Below are positions 8,216-17,514 of a stretch of DNA of 33,813 bases, piece by piece (the first letter of the stretch is position 1; every line of letters starts with the position of its first letter). The notes under the pieces were generated by a model, which was given only the letters and a program-made list of their open reading frames with translations, ran no database searches and was not told the origin of the DNA. Made by a program: the position numbers and the translations under genes. Source of the stretch: an uncultured Prevotella sp. (lineage in GTDB: Bacteria > Bacteroidota > Bacteroidia > Bacteroidales > Bacteroidaceae); NCBI GenBank assembly GCA_946183415.1, contig CAMHAM010000031.1, forward strand, positions 1-33,813, in the 5' to 3' direction.

Positions 8216-9391
8216 CTATCTGTTCTTATGTTTTGCAAACCAATTGTGCGTAAAATGATACATCAGGAGAGCAACAGCAATCAAGGCGAGCGAAACAATT
8301 AGAGCAGACTTGCTGTCACCATAGAAGAAAGCTATTCCAATACCAAGTCCCCAGGCGATACCACTCTCCCACCCGAGCATAAAGGTACTCTGCGACGTGC
8401 CACGCTGACAGTGACGACTTAGTTTAATGAAGAACAGCAGGAAGCGAGAGCCTATAATACCCGTGCCGAAACCAATAAATAGTGGTGCGAAAAAGTCTAC
8501 AATTTGCTGAGTGCGCGTCACCATCATCAATAGGGCAGCAGCGATGAGGATAAGTCCAGTCACCACCTCACTTTTCAATTCTGCGTCGCGGAATACAAAA
8601 CGCTGCGACAGAATAGCCAAGAGGAAGCCTGCCATCATCATCGAGAAGAAGAGTTCTGAAAGTGCTGTTGAGAACAGAATACCTACAGCCAACATGACCA
8701 ACTGGAGATTCACAAACAGAGGAAAGCCATGTGGCAGGAAGAAACGGTCGAGACTAGTCGTTGTGATATTATCTAAAGGAGCCCTAAATGGAAACGACAC
8801 CAGCATAATCAGTAATAGTGAAAAGGCCAAACTGCCTGCAGCAGCCAGTAACACTGCATCGAAATTAAAAAGACGGCACAGTAACAGACCTGCCAAAGGA
8901 CCGAGAGAGAGAGCAAAGCGACCAAACCAGGCAGCCGAGTGATTGGCCTCCGTGCGCTGGTAACTCTCACAGGTATCGATGATCAGTGTGCTTGTAAGTA
9001 CCATCTGTGCAAGCCCAAAGAAGGCTCCCAACAGAAAACGTTGTAGAATAATAAGAGGGAACTCTACAAACTGACAGAACTGCGTATCATAATAATAGAG
9101 CGAGAAGATGAGTGCCGCCATCAAAGCGATAGACCATATACAAACATGATTCCGCCTGAAATACTGAACGAGAAAAGACACGAAAAGTCCAAATGAAAAA
9201 AGACCAGCACCAAAGGCAGCCATCGACAGGGCAGCTTCAGTAGTCGAAAAACCTTGCACGTCTATCAGCCAACGAGGCATCGTAGGCACCAGCATATAGA
9301 CAGCTGTCGTCAGCAATGTGTTAGCGATAGCCATCAGCCAGAAGTCACGATGCCAGAGACGGATATGTACGGGCGTATTCTGGGAATTCAT
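8216..9391 (-). CDS. Major facilitator superfamily transporter
   Basis: An inner-membrane protein of 391 residues with about 12 hydrophobic segments separated by short charged loops, typical of MFS permeases. I chose the ATG at 9391, which starts MNSQNTPVHIRLWHRDFWLM and leads straight into the first membrane segment. The open frame runs upstream to 9610, but that part lies antisense-like over the HAD gene and has no membrane character. It follows the HAD gene with only 2 nt between stop and start, so the two are co-transcribed. The substrate is unknown; no sugar-porter or drug-efflux signature is clear enough to name. Confidence 0.88.
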   Translation of the reverse strand: MNSQNTPVHIRLWHRDFWLMAIANTLLTTAVYMLVPTMPRWLIDVQGFSTTEAALSMAAFGAGLFSFGLFVSFLVQYFRRNHVCIWSIALMAALIFSLYYYDTQFCQFVEFPLIILQRFLLGAFFGLAQMVLTSTLIIDTCESYQRTEANHSAAWFGRFALSLGPLAGLLLCRLFNFDAVLLAAAGSLAFSLLLIMLVSFPFRAPLDNITTTSLDRFFLPHGFPLFVNLQLVMLAVGILFSTALSELFFSMMMAGFLLAILSQRFVFRDAELKSEVVTGLILIAAALLMMVTRTQQIVDFFAPLFIGFGTGIIGSRFLLFFIKLSRHCQRGTSQSTFMLGWESGIAWGLGIGIAFFYGDSKSALIVSLALIAVALLMYHFTHNWFAKHKNR

Positions 9392-9393
9392 TT

Positions 9394-10044
9394 TTATAAT
9401 AACGTAATAAGTGTAGCGTAGTTTATGTTGAGATAATTGCCTACCTGTATATCTGAATAAGGTGCAATTGCCTCGGCACTGTTGGTGGTTGATACCCCAA
9501 CAACCTTCATGCCAGCAGCACGACCTGAACGCAGGCCATTGAAACTGTCCTCGAAAACAATACATTCTTCTGATGCAACCCCGAAGCGCTTCGCAGCTCG
9601 CAGATAACAATCTGGATCAGGTTTGCTGCGCGCAAAATCCTCAGAGGTTAATATGGCATCGAAGAGAGTGTGGAAAGAGGGCTGGTAACGGTAGACACTT
9701 TCCATCTTGGGAATATTCGAACTGGTAACGACAGCTGTCTTCACCCCATGGGCATGAAGATCGGCAATCAAGGCTTCGAAGCCAGCAATATAGTCATAGT
9801 GCATGGACTCCTCATAGGCATCAAGGCGACGGGTGACTTCAGCACGCTCCGACTCCAAAGGGCCACAGAACCAACGGTCGTAGATCTGAGTGAGTGTCGA
9901 GCCTTTAATCTCATACTCAAGACCCGGATGCTCAGGATGGTACTGACGACAAATCATCCCCCAGAAAATGGTGTATTGGGGCTCGGTATCAAACACCACA
10001 CCATCGAGGTCGAACAATACTGCTTTCAACTTTTTTTCTTGCAT
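9394..10044 (-). CDS. HAD-superfamily phosphatase / beta-phosphoglucomutase-like
   Basis: A 216-residue HAD subfamily I hydrolase. Motif I is VLFDLDGVVFDTE, with D12 as nucleophile and D14 as acid/base. A helical cap follows, then motif II (AVVTSSN), a motif III lysine in FARSKPDPDCYL and motif IV in CIVFEDSFNGLRSGRAAGM. This arrangement fits phosphatases and beta-phosphoglucomutases of sugar phosphates. The ATG at 10044 is preferred over the frame start at 10101, because the latter would lie upstream of the predicted -7 box. First gene of a two-gene unit with the MFS transporter. The exact substrate cannot be assigned. Confidence 0.9.
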   Translation of the reverse strand: MQEKKLKAVLFDLDGVVFDTEPQYTIFWGMICRQYHPEHPGLEYEIKGSTLTQIYDRWFCGPLESERAEVTRRLDAYEESMHYDYIAGFEALIADLHAHGVKTAVVTSSNIPKMESVYRYQPSFHTLFDAILTSEDFARSKPDPDCYLRAAKRFGVASEECIVFEDSFNGLRSGRAAGMKVVGVSTTNSAEAIAPYSDIQVGNYLNINYATLITLL

Positions 10045-10061
10045 ATCTAAAAATTTGGGTG

Positions 10062-10069
10062 CAAAATTA
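10062..10069 (-). promoter_or_regulatory. Promoter -7 box for the HAD-MFS unit
   Basis: TAATTTTG on the minus strand fits TAnnTTTG and lies 17 nt before the ATG at 10044. No clear TTTG is seen at the expected distance upstream, so the call rests on the -7 box and position. Confidence 0.5.
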
Positions 10070-10087
10070 ATAATTTTGAACGAGAAA

Positions 10088-10119
10088 TTTGCTTTTTTCA
10101 TGATTTTAGTGTATTTTTG
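10088..10119 (+). promoter_or_regulatory. Promoter for the RsiV-like lipoprotein-rsmG-MBL operon
   Basis: TTTG (10088-10091), 20 nt spacer, TATTTTTG (10112-10119): a full match to the Bacteroidetes promoter. The start point near 10126 would leave a leader of about 20 nt before the ATG at 10146. Confidence 0.78.
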
Positions 10120-10145
10120 TAACCAAAAATTGTCTGAACACGAAA

Positions 10146-10943
10146 ATGAACGTAAAGAATTTCACCTTGATTGTTGCGATTTTGTGGCTGTTTGCAAGTT
10201 GCAAGAGTGGCAATGATGAGGAAGTATCGTTTGAGACCATTACAGTGGAAAAGACTGTTAATCTCTCAAACGAAGAACTCTCACCTAAATGCAACGTCAG
10301 TCTGAAAGTCCAGTCTGCAAGACAGAAGAAGGGGGAGGCCGCTCAGAAGATTAACGAATATCTAGTGGAGCGTCTTTTCAATCTACAGGATGTCACTGTG
10401 GAAGCTGCTGCCAAACAGTTTACCGATGCCTATATCCTAAATTACAAAAACACGCTCCTGCCGCTCTATAATCAGGACCGGTCAGACACGACAAAACGGG
10501 CTTGGTATGACTATCATTATATCATCACTACAGAGACCAATTCTGGCAATGAGAATACGATCGTTTATCTGGCTACGATTGATTATTATGAAGGAACCGC
10601 CCATGGCATCAACCAATTGCTAACGATGAATTTCGACAAGAATACCGGGCGCCATGTGACGCTTGGCGATATCTTTGCCACAGGATATGAACAGCAGTTG
10701 ACAGCAAAGTTACTGAAGGCATTGAAGGAAAAGACGGGTTCGAATGACCTTGCAGAACTGAAAGAGAAAGGTTATCTCAACGCGATGGACATGTTCCCTA
10801 CTGAGAATTTCATAATCGGTGAAGAGACCCTCACCTTTATCTATAATCCATACGAGATAGCACCTTACAACCTAGGGACGACAGAACTCATCATCCCATA
10901 TAGTGACATTGAAACAATCCTCAAGACAACTTTCGACTATTAA
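10146..10943 (+). CDS. RsiV-like lipoprotein (DUF4163/DUF3298 type)
   Basis: A 265-residue lipoprotein: a hydrophobic N-terminus ends in LWLFASC, with the lipidated Cys at residue 19. The mature part starts with a charged, low-complexity segment. The C-terminal half resembles the DUF3298 domain of RsiV: YYEGTAHGINQLLTMNFDKNTGRHVTLGDIF, then EIAPYNLGTTELIIPYSDIE. In Bacillus the RsiV domain binds lysozyme, but many family members here are simply uncharacterised envelope proteins. It is first in an operon; rsmG starts 4 nt after the stop. The lipoprotein call is firm; the function is unknown. Confidence 0.8.
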   Translation: MNVKNFTLIVAILWLFASCKSGNDEEVSFETITVEKTVNLSNEELSPKCNVSLKVQSARQKKGEAAQKINEYLVERLFNLQDVTVEAAAKQFTDAYILNYKNTLLPLYNQDRSDTTKRAWYDYHYIITTETNSGNENTIVYLATIDYYEGTAHGINQLLTMNFDKNTGRHVTLGDIFATGYEQQLTAKLLKALKEKTGSNDLAELKEKGYLNAMDMFPTENFIIGEETLTFIYNPYEIAPYNLGTTELIIPYSDIETILKTTFDY

Positions 10944-10947
10944 GGAC

Positions 10948-11574
10948 ATGACATCAGATCTCATCAGAACATATTTTCCACAGATTAGCGATGAACAACA
11001 ACGACAGTTTGATGCACTCGACGGTCTGTATCGTGACTGGAACGCAAAGATTAACGTCATCTCACGCAAAGATATCGATAACCTATATGAGCACCACGTG
11101 CTCCACTCACTATCCATTGCCAAGGTTGTGAACTTCAGACCAGGCACATCAATCCTTGACTTCGGTACGGGAGGCGGATTCCCCGGCATTCCCCTGGCCA
11201 TCCTGTTTCCTGAGTGCCACTTCAAACTGATTGACGGTACAGGCAAGAAAATCCGTGTGGCCCAGGAGGTAGCGAATGCCATCGGACTGAAGAACTGTCT
11301 GCCAGAACATCTGCGCGGTGAGGAGGAGAAAGGGAAATACGACTTTGTGGTAAGCCGTGCGGTGATGCCCCTACCCGACCTCTTGAAGATTGTGAAGAAG
11401 AATATCGGGAAGCAGCAACAGAATGCCCTTCCCAATGGTGTCCTTTGCCTGAAGGGTGGCGACTTGCAGGCTGAGCTCCGTCCCTTCTATAAGATTGTAG
11501 AGACCACCGACATCAGCAGTTTCTTTACCGAAGAGTGGTTTAAGGGAAAGCACGTCATCTATTTACCCGTTTAA
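10948..11574 (+). CDS. rsmG: 16S rRNA (guanine527-N7)-methyltransferase
   Basis: SAM-dependent methylation of G527 in 16S rRNA, 208 residues. The start at 10948 follows an AAGGA-like stretch that overlaps the previous stop region; the longer frame from 10903 overlaps the lipoprotein gene. The sequence shows the GidB pattern: LYRDWNAKINVISRKDIDNLYEHHVLHSLS, then the SAM loop LDFGTGGGFPGIPLAI. FKLIDGTGKKIRVAQEV and the FVVSRAVMPLPDLLKI strand follow. It sits between the RsiV-like lipoprotein and the MBL-fold gene (14 nt downstream). Confidence 0.96.
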   Translation: MTSDLIRTYFPQISDEQQRQFDALDGLYRDWNAKINVISRKDIDNLYEHHVLHSLSIAKVVNFRPGTSILDFGTGGGFPGIPLAILFPECHFKLIDGTGKKIRVAQEVANAIGLKNCLPEHLRGEEEKGKYDFVVSRAVMPLPDLLKIVKKNIGKQQQNALPNGVLCLKGGDLQAELRPFYKIVETTDISSFFTEEWFKGKHVIYLPV

Positions 11575-11588
11575 TCCAAAAAACGATT

Positions 11589-12233
11589 ATGCTCGAAATT
11601 AAGATTTTCATGTGCAACCTGCTTCAGGAAAACACATACATAGTAAGCGATGACACCAAGGAGTGCGTCATCATCGACTGCGGCGCATACTACGATGAGG
11701 AACGCACTGCCATTGTACAATACATCAAAGAAAATGAACTGACACCCAAGCACCTGCTTTGTACACACGGACACTTTGACCATAACTTTGGCATTGACAC
11801 TATCTTTCAGACATTCGGTCTAAGAGCTGAGATTGCTGCTGAAGACGACTATCTGGTCAACGATCTGAACGAACAGTTCATGGATATCGTAGGTGCGCCT
11901 CTGAGACGCGAGTTCCCAAAAGCTGGTCGTTTTTTCGAACCCGATGAGGTCATCCACTTCGGACGCCATGAACTAAAGGTACTGAAGACACCCGGGCACA
12001 CCCCTGGTGGCGTGGTGTTCTACTGTGAGGAAGAAAAGGTGGTCTTCTCAGGCGACACCCTTTTTAGAATGAGCATCGGTCGCACGGACTTCAAAGGCGG
12101 TTCGTACGAAGACCTTATGAACAGTCTGAAAAACGTGATTGCAAAGTTGCCGGCAGATACAGTGGTATACAGCGGTCACGGGCCGAAAACTATCATCGGC
12201 GAGGAACTGCGCTATAATCCCTATCTGCACTAA
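11589..12233 (+). CDS. Metallo-beta-lactamase-fold hydrolase (glyoxalase II-like)
   Basis: A 214-residue MBL-fold protein of the YcbL/glyoxalase II type. The metal site is THGHFDH (H60, H62, D64, H65), with further ligands in KTPGHTPGGVVFY, VVFSGDTLF and VVYSGHGPKT. No C-terminal glyoxalase II helical domain is present, so it is a compact YcbL-like thioester hydrolase rather than a classical GloB. It closes the three-gene plus-strand operon. Its stop lies 4 nt from the stop of the convergent TPR gene, and no hairpin separates them. Confidence 0.9.
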   Translation: MLEIKIFMCNLLQENTYIVSDDTKECVIIDCGAYYDEERTAIVQYIKENELTPKHLLCTHGHFDHNFGIDTIFQTFGLRAEIAAEDDYLVNDLNEQFMDIVGAPLRREFPKAGRFFEPDEVIHFGRHELKVLKTPGHTPGGVVFYCEEEKVVFSGDTLFRMSIGRTDFKGGSYEDLMNSLKNVIAKLPADTVVYSGHGPKTIIGEELRYNPYLH

Positions 12234-12237
12234 AAGA

Positions 12238-12906
12238 TTATTTCAACTGATCATACCACTGTTTCAGAGCGCCCCGAGGGGTACCACGACGCACAATGGC
12301 GTCCAGTTGCTCACGGGCTTCTAGACGGCGTCCTTGTCGTATCAGGGCATCAACCTTGGATATGGCATATTCTACATTCCCCGGCTGAATGCGCAATGCC
12401 TCATCCCAGTCATAGACAGCTACCTCATAAAGTTTTTGCTCAGCCTCATAGGCTGCGCGGGCTGCATAGGCATCCGCACTATCGGGAAAGAGTTGGACGA
12501 TACGATTCAACTCGTCAAAAGCATCTGTCTTCTTGCCCAGTTTCTGCAGGGTATGGGCCAGTCCTAAGTGGGCCTCGAAGTGCTCGGGCTTAATGGTAAG
12601 AAACGTCTCATAGTCGACTTTCGCAAAATCGTAATGACGTAACTGCGTATGACAGAAAGCCCGAAAAAACAAGGCGGCAAGATTCTGATCATCCAGACGG
12701 AGCACATAACCATACTCCTGCACGGCATAATCCCACTGCTGCAGATTGATGTTGGCCTCGGCCTTTAAGAGGCGCAGTCCAATGTTTTTGGGAGCTTTGT
12801 TGATGGCTTCTATCAATACCGACACCGAGTCACGCCACTCACGTGGGGTCTGTGCCTGAACACAGACCCCACACATGAATAGGGTAATCAATAACAGCTT
12901 ACGCAT
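12238..12906 (-). CDS. Periplasmic TPR-repeat protein
   Basis: A 222-residue protein with a signal peptide ([18 protein letters not shown], cleavage before QT) and about five TPR helix pairs. Recognisable pieces are [75 protein letters not shown] and [24 protein letters not shown] solenoids bind partner proteins. The ATG at 12906 overlaps the 3' end of leuB by 8 nt, so it is probably translated from the leu operon mRNA although its product is exported. Its role there is unknown. Confidence 0.82.
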   Translation of the reverse strand: MRKLLLITLFMCGVCVQAQTPREWRDSVSVLIEAINKAPKNIGLRLLKAEANINLQQWDYAVQEYGYVLRLDDQNLAALFFRAFCHTQLRHYDFAKVDYETFLTIKPEHFEAHLGLAHTLQKLGKKTDAFDELNRIVQLFPDSADAYAARAAYEAEQKLYEVAVYDWDEALRIQPGNVEYAISKVDALIRQGRRLEAREQLDAIVRRGTPRGALKQWYDQLK

Positions 12907-13960
12907 GCTTGATGTAATTGACAATCCACTCTCCAACCTCACGCGTTCCGTACTTGGCACCGCCTTCGACCTGAATCTCTGGTGTACGTACATTGGCAGC
13001 CAGCGAGGCGTCTACGGCTTCTCGAACAAGCGCTCCCTCTTTCTTCAGACCGAAATGCTCAAGTAGCATGGCAGCCGAGAGAATCTGTGCCAACGGATTG
13101 GCAAGGTTCTGTCCTGCGGCCTGAGGCCATGAACCGTGTACGGGTTCGAAGAGTGGCGTGTGCTCTCCAAGTGAGGCTGATGGCTGCAGTCCCATCGAAC
13201 CAGTGATACAGGCCGTCTCGTCGGTAAGGATATCGCCGAAGGTGTTCTCAGTCACGATGACATCGAAAAAGCGAGGCTCTGTGAGAACACGCATCGAGGC
13301 ATTGTCGATAAACATATAGTCTGTACGCACCTCAGGATACTGGGGCTCTATCTCCTTGGCAATCTGTCGCCACAGGCGCGACGATGCCAAAATGTTGGCC
13401 TTATCGACGACGGTGAGATGTTTGTTACGCTCCATAGCCATCTCGAAACCGAGTTTTACGATGCGCTCAATCTCTGGACGGGTGTAGATGTCGGTGTCGT
13501 AAGCCTTATCGTTATCCTGGTATTTCTCTCCGAAATACATACCTCCCGTCAACTCGCGCAACACGACGAAGTCCGCACCACGGATCAATTCATCCTTCAG
13601 CGGAGACTTATGTAACAGGCAGTCGAAGGTAGCCACTGGGCGCACATTGGCGAAGAGTCCCAGTTTCTTACGCATGGCCAAAAGACCTGTCTCTGGGCGC
13701 ACTTTGGCCGTTGGATCATGATCGTACTTCAGATCTCCGACGGCAGCAAAGAGTACAGCATCAGCACGCATACACACCTCATGGGTAGCGTCGGGGTACG
13801 GATCGCCCACTTCGTCGATGGCATGTGCCCCACAAATTGCCTCCTCATATTCAAACTCATGTCCGCACTTCTCAGCAACAGCATCGAGCACAGCCACACC
13901 TTGTTTCATAATCTCAGGTCCTATACCATCACCCGAGAGAATCGCAATTTTCAATTTCAT
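12899..13960 (-). CDS. leuB: 3-isopropylmalate dehydrogenase
   Basis: NAD-dependent oxidative decarboxylation of 3-isopropylmalate, the third step of leucine synthesis. 353 residues from the ATG at 13960, which begins [18 protein letters not shown]; the frame extends 10 codons upstream into the cimA stop region. Family motifs are [23 protein letters not shown], the catalytic Lys in [13 protein letters not shown], the metal-binding Asp residues of [13 protein letters not shown], and the NAD-binding [19 protein letters not shown]. The start is 1 nt after the cimA stop. With cimA present it would also act on 3-methylmalate in an isoleucine route. Confidence 0.96.
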   Translation of the reverse strand: MKLKIAILSGDGIGPEIMKQGVAVLDAVAEKCGHEFEYEEAICGAHAIDEVGDPYPDATHEVCMRADAVLFAAVGDLKYDHDPTAKVRPETGLLAMRKKLGLFANVRPVATFDCLLHKSPLKDELIRGADFVVLRELTGGMYFGEKYQDNDKAYDTDIYTRPEIERIVKLGFEMAMERNKHLTVVDKANILASSRLWRQIAKEIEPQYPEVRTDYMFIDNASMRVLTEPRFFDVIVTENTFGDILTDETACITGSMGLQPSASLGEHTPLFEPVHGSWPQAAGQNLANPLAQILSAAMLLEHFGLKKEGALVREAVDASLAANVRTPEIQVEGGAKYGTREVGEWIVNYIKHA

Positions 13961-13961
13961 A

Positions 13962-15512
13962 TTATAAACTATTACTTTGTTCGTTTTCAAATATATTCAG
14001 CATCTTAAATGTTGCCTTGATGGCCGCTTCCGTCTGGTCGGCATCAAGTCCTCGCGTACGGAGTATACGTCCGTTGTCGTTCCAGGTGATCACCGTCTGA
14101 ACCAAGGCATCGGTACGTCCACCGGGAGGAATGGTCACCGCATAATTCTGAAGGATGGGGAATGTGCGGTCGAGATATTTCTTGTAGATATAGCGGAGCG
14201 ACTTCACAAAGGCGTCATACTGACCGTCGCCCGTGGCACTCGCCTCATACTCCCGACCGTTGATCTCCACTTTAATGTTTGCCCCAGGCTTCAAGCCATA
14301 AGCCGTTGATACAACGTAACTTACCAGTTTTACCTTATCCTCCTGTACATCATGCTTCAGCACATCGCTCACGATGAATGGCAAATCCTCTTGCGTCACG
14401 ATTTCCTTCTTGTCGCCCAACTCTGTAATACGCTGGGTGACGCGCTTGGTCTGTTCTGGCGTGAGCTCCAGTCCCAGTTCCTCCAAATTCTTGGCGATAT
14501 TCGCCCGCCCGCTATTCTTGCCCAACGCATACTCGCGTTTACGACCGAAGCGCTCGGGTGCCAACTCATTCTGATAGAGGCCGTTCTTCTTGTCTCCATC
14601 GGCATGCACGCCTGCAACTTGTGTAAACACATTATCGCCGATAATCGGTTGGTTTGGGGCTACTGCGATACCACTATAGCTCTCCACCAGACGGGAAATA
14701 TCATTCAGCTTGTTCTCGATGATATTGGTCTTGGCATGGAACTGATCCTTAAGGATTACCTGCACACTCGACAACGGGGCATTGCCACAGCGCTCTCCCA
14801 GTCCGTTCACCGTCACATGGAGTCCCTTCGCACCACTCAGTACGGCAGCCAGCGAGTTCGAAACGGCCAGATCGTAGTCATTATGGGCATGGAAGTCGAA
14901 ATGTGTATCTGTATATCGCTTAATCATCTTCCGGAAATACTCGATACACTGCAATGGATTCATGATACCTAAGGTATCGGGGAGCATAAACCTGCGGATG
15001 CCGATGTCGCAGAGCTGATCCATCACGCCATAGACATACGAGGGCGAGTCTTTCATTCCGTTCGACCAGTCTTCGAGATAAAGGTTCACTGTCAACCCCT
15101 TCTGCCGGGCATATCTCACCTCTTTCATAATATCGTCGACATGTTCCTGAAGTGTCTTATGCAACTGTTCCTTGCAATGACGCAACGACCCCTTGGCCAG
15201 GAGATTGATAGTCTTGCAGCCACACGAATCAACCCAGTCCACGCTTTGACCACCATCTACGAAGCCAAGCACCTCCACCCTGTCGAGCATATCTATCTGT
15301 TGGGCGTAACGGCAGATCATACTCACAGCCTCTTTCTCACCCTCTGAGACGCGTGCCGAGGCCACTTCGATACGATCCACATTCAGATCGCGCAACAGCA
15401 TACGTGCGATGATCAGCTTCTCGTGGGGCAGGAAACTCACCCCGCTGGTCTGCTCACCGTCGCGCAGAGTGGAGTCCATGATCTCCACAAAAGGCTGTAT
15501 GCGCTGATACAT
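13962..15512 (-). CDS. cimA: (R)-citramalate synthase, Leptospira CimA type (LeuA paralogue)
   Basis: Condenses pyruvate and acetyl-CoA to citramalate, the entry to threonine-independent isoleucine synthesis. The start at 15512 ([20 protein letters not shown]) gives 516 residues and lies 2 nt after the leuD stop; an ATG at 15536 is possible. Motifs are [76 protein letters not shown] and [13 protein letters not shown]. From memory these match the Leptospira citramalate synthase much better than LeuA, whose equivalents appear in the other gene as [12 protein letters not shown] and [12 protein letters not shown]-terminal regulatory domain ([12 protein letters not shown]) is present. An isopropylmalate synthase activity cannot be fully excluded. 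Confidence 0.83.
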   Translation of the reverse strand: MYQRIQPFVEIMDSTLRDGEQTSGVSFLPHEKLIIARMLLRDLNVDRIEVASARVSEGEKEAVSMICRYAQQIDMLDRVEVLGFVDGGQSVDWVDSCGCKTINLLAKGSLRHCKEQLHKTLQEHVDDIMKEVRYARQKGLTVNLYLEDWSNGMKDSPSYVYGVMDQLCDIGIRRFMLPDTLGIMNPLQCIEYFRKMIKRYTDTHFDFHAHNDYDLAVSNSLAAVLSGAKGLHVTVNGLGERCGNAPLSSVQVILKDQFHAKTNIIENKLNDISRLVESYSGIAVAPNQPIIGDNVFTQVAGVHADGDKKNGLYQNELAPERFGRKREYALGKNSGRANIAKNLEELGLELTPEQTKRVTQRITELGDKKEIVTQEDLPFIVSDVLKHDVQEDKVKLVSYVVSTAYGLKPGANIKVEINGREYEASATGDGQYDAFVKSLRYIYKKYLDRTFPILQNYAVTIPPGGRTDALVQTVITWNDNGRILRTRGLDADQTEAAIKATFKMLNIFENEQSNSL

Positions 15513-15514
15513 GT

Positions 15515-16111
15515 TTATTTGTTCGCTTGTTCCCATTGTTCTGTCTTTTCTTGGTTCTGTACAAGGAAATCGATATCGTCGAGACCATTTATCAGACAGT
15601 GCTTCTTATATCCGTTGATATCGAAATGTTCACTGCGCCCCGTAGCGAGATTAGTAACATTCTGGTTAGGCAGATCCACTTCCACCTGCATCTTGGGATC
15701 GGCCTTGATGCTGGCAAAGAGCTCTGCGAGGAAATCCTCGCTGACCTGTACTGGCAGGACGAAATTGTTCAGCTCATTGTTCTTATGGATATCAGCAAAG
15801 AACGAACTGATCACCACGCGGAATCCATAGCCGGCAATGGCCCAGGCCGCGTGCTCGCGCGAAGACCCCGAGCCGAAGTTCTTGCCCGCCACGAGGATAC
15901 AGCCGCTATAGGCAGGATTGTTGAGAACGAAATCCGGGTCAGGCGTACCGTCAGCCTGGTAGCGCCAGTCTCTGAAGAGATTGTCACCGAAGAAGCGCTC
16001 CTCGCGCGTCGTAGCTTTCAGGAAACGTGCCGGTATAATCTGGTCGGTGTCCACATTCTCCAACGGAAGTGGCACACAAGTACTCGTTATTACATTAAAT
16101 TTCTGTTTCAT
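15515..16111 (-). CDS. leuD: 3-isopropylmalate dehydratase small subunit
   Basis: Swivel-domain partner of LeuC in the isomerisation of 2- to 3-isopropylmalate (and citramalate to 3-methylmalate). 198 residues, normal length. Motifs are NVDTDQIIPARFLK at the N-terminus, GCILVAGKNFGSGSSREHAAWAI around the substrate-binding loop, VVISSFFADIHKNN and the C-terminal DINGYKKHCLINGLDDIDF. It starts 21 nt after leuC and ends 2 nt before the cimA start. Confidence 0.96.
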   Translation of the reverse strand: MKQKFNVITSTCVPLPLENVDTDQIIPARFLKATTREERFFGDNLFRDWRYQADGTPDPDFVLNNPAYSGCILVAGKNFGSGSSREHAAWAIAGYGFRVVISSFFADIHKNNELNNFVLPVQVSEDFLAELFASIKADPKMQVEVDLPNQNVTNLATGRSEHFDINGYKKHCLINGLDDIDFLVQNQEKTEQWEQANK

Positions 16112-16132
16112 ACTCTATTTCTATTTTTCAGC

Positions 16133-17512
16133 TCAGCAAATGAACTCCCTCGGATCTGTGATGACACCTGTGATGGCAACTGCGGCAGCCACTAAGGGCG
16201 ATGCCAGGACTGTGCGCGCTCCAGGCCCCTGACGGCCTTCGAAATTACGGTTAGAGGTTGATACCGAGAGCTTGCCTGCAGGTATCTTGTCGTCGTTCAT
16301 GGCCAGACAGGCAGAACAGCCGGGCTGGCGTATCTCGAAACCTGCCTCAGCGAGAATCTTGTCAAGCCCTTCTTCACGGATCTGACGATCCACAGCCCAT
16401 GAGCCGGGGACGAGCCAGGCGATGACCTTAGGCGACTTCTGATGGCCCTTAACGATTGAGGCGAAAGCCCTGAAATCCTCGATGCGGCCATTGGTACAGG
16501 CTCCCAGGAACACATAGTCTACTTGCGTTCCGAGCAGCTTCTGCCCTGCCTCGAAACCCATATAGCGCAGTGCCTTGTCGAAGTTAGCGTCACCAACCGA
16601 GGGAATAGACTCAGAGATACCGATGCCCATACCGGGATTGGTGCCGTAAGTGATGCGCGGCTCGATATCTTCCGCATTGAAAATCAACTCTTTGTCAAAC
16701 ACGGCATCCTCACCGCTTTTCAAGGTCTTCCAATAGGCGACAGCCTCTTCCCATGCCTCGCCCTTCGGTGCAAACTCACGCCCTTTCAGGTACTCGAACG
16801 TCGTCTCGTCGGGAGCCACAAAACCACCCCTTGCACCCATCTCGATAGAGAGGTTACAGAGTGTGAGACGCCCCTCCATAGAGAGGTTACGCACCACGTC
16901 GCCCGCATACTCCACAAAGTAGCCGGTAGCACCACTGGTGGTCAACTGTGCCATCAGGTAGAGTGCCACGTCCTTGGCGGTGACACCTTTCCGAAGTGTA
17001 CCATTGATCGTGATGCGCATCGATTTCGGTTTCTGCTGCAGGATGCACTGTGAGGCCATGACCATCTCCACCTCTGAGGTGCCGATGCCAAAGGCCACAG
17101 CCCCCATCGCACCGTGCGTCGAGGTGTGCGAATCGCCGCAGACGATGGTCATACCAGGCAGCGACAGGCCTTTCTCAGGACCGACCACGTGGATGATACC
17201 ATTGTCTTTCGACATCATCCCATAGTGCGTCAGCCCGAAGTCGGCTGCATTCTTGGCCAGCATATCCACCTGTTTTTTCGACACAGGGTCTGCTATTGGT
17301 TTATCCTGGTCGTGAGTCGGTGTATTATGGTCTGGCATACAATAGATTTTTTCCGGACGGAAGCACTTCAGTCCTCTAGTCCTCATGCCTTCGAAAGCCT
17401 GGGGCGATGTCACCTCGTGGCAATACAGACGGTCTATATAAAGCTGCGTAGGACCGTCCTCCACCTGCTGCACCACGTGCTTATCCCATATTTTATCAAA
17501 TAGTGTATTCAT
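16133..17512 (-). CDS. leuC: 3-isopropylmalate dehydratase large subunit
   Basis: The [4Fe-4S] aconitase-family subunit that, with LeuD, isomerises isopropylmalate. 459 residues. Motifs are [35 protein letters not shown], the cluster cysteines in [12 protein letters not shown] and [13 protein letters not shown], and [20 protein letters not shown]. Starts 2 nt after the leuA stop. This arrangement of LeuC and LeuD as separate chains is the bacterial type. Confidence 0.97.
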   Translation of the reverse strand: MNTLFDKIWDKHVVQQVEDGPTQLYIDRLYCHEVTSPQAFEGMRTRGLKCFRPEKIYCMPDHNTPTHDQDKPIADPVSKKQVDMLAKNAADFGLTHYGMMSKDNGIIHVVGPEKGLSLPGMTIVCGDSHTSTHGAMGAVAFGIGTSEVEMVMASQCILQQKPKSMRITINGTLRKGVTAKDVALYLMAQLTTSGATGYFVEYAGDVVRNLSMEGRLTLCNLSIEMGARGGFVAPDETTFEYLKGREFAPKGEAWEEAVAYWKTLKSGEDAVFDKELIFNAEDIEPRITYGTNPGMGIGISESIPSVGDANFDKALRYMGFEAGQKLLGTQVDYVFLGACTNGRIEDFRAFASIVKGHQKSPKVIAWLVPGSWAVDRQIREEGLDKILAEAGFEIRQPGCSACLAMNDDKIPAGKLSVSTSNRNFEGRQGPGARTVLASPLVAAAVAITGVITDPREFIC

Positions 17513-17514
17513 CT

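Noticed and set aside
9394..9610. Longer start for the MFS gene at 9610
   Set aside because: The extra 73 residues overlap the HAD gene, are Cys/Trp/Arg-rich and lack membrane segments; the ATG at 9391 leads directly into the first membrane helix.
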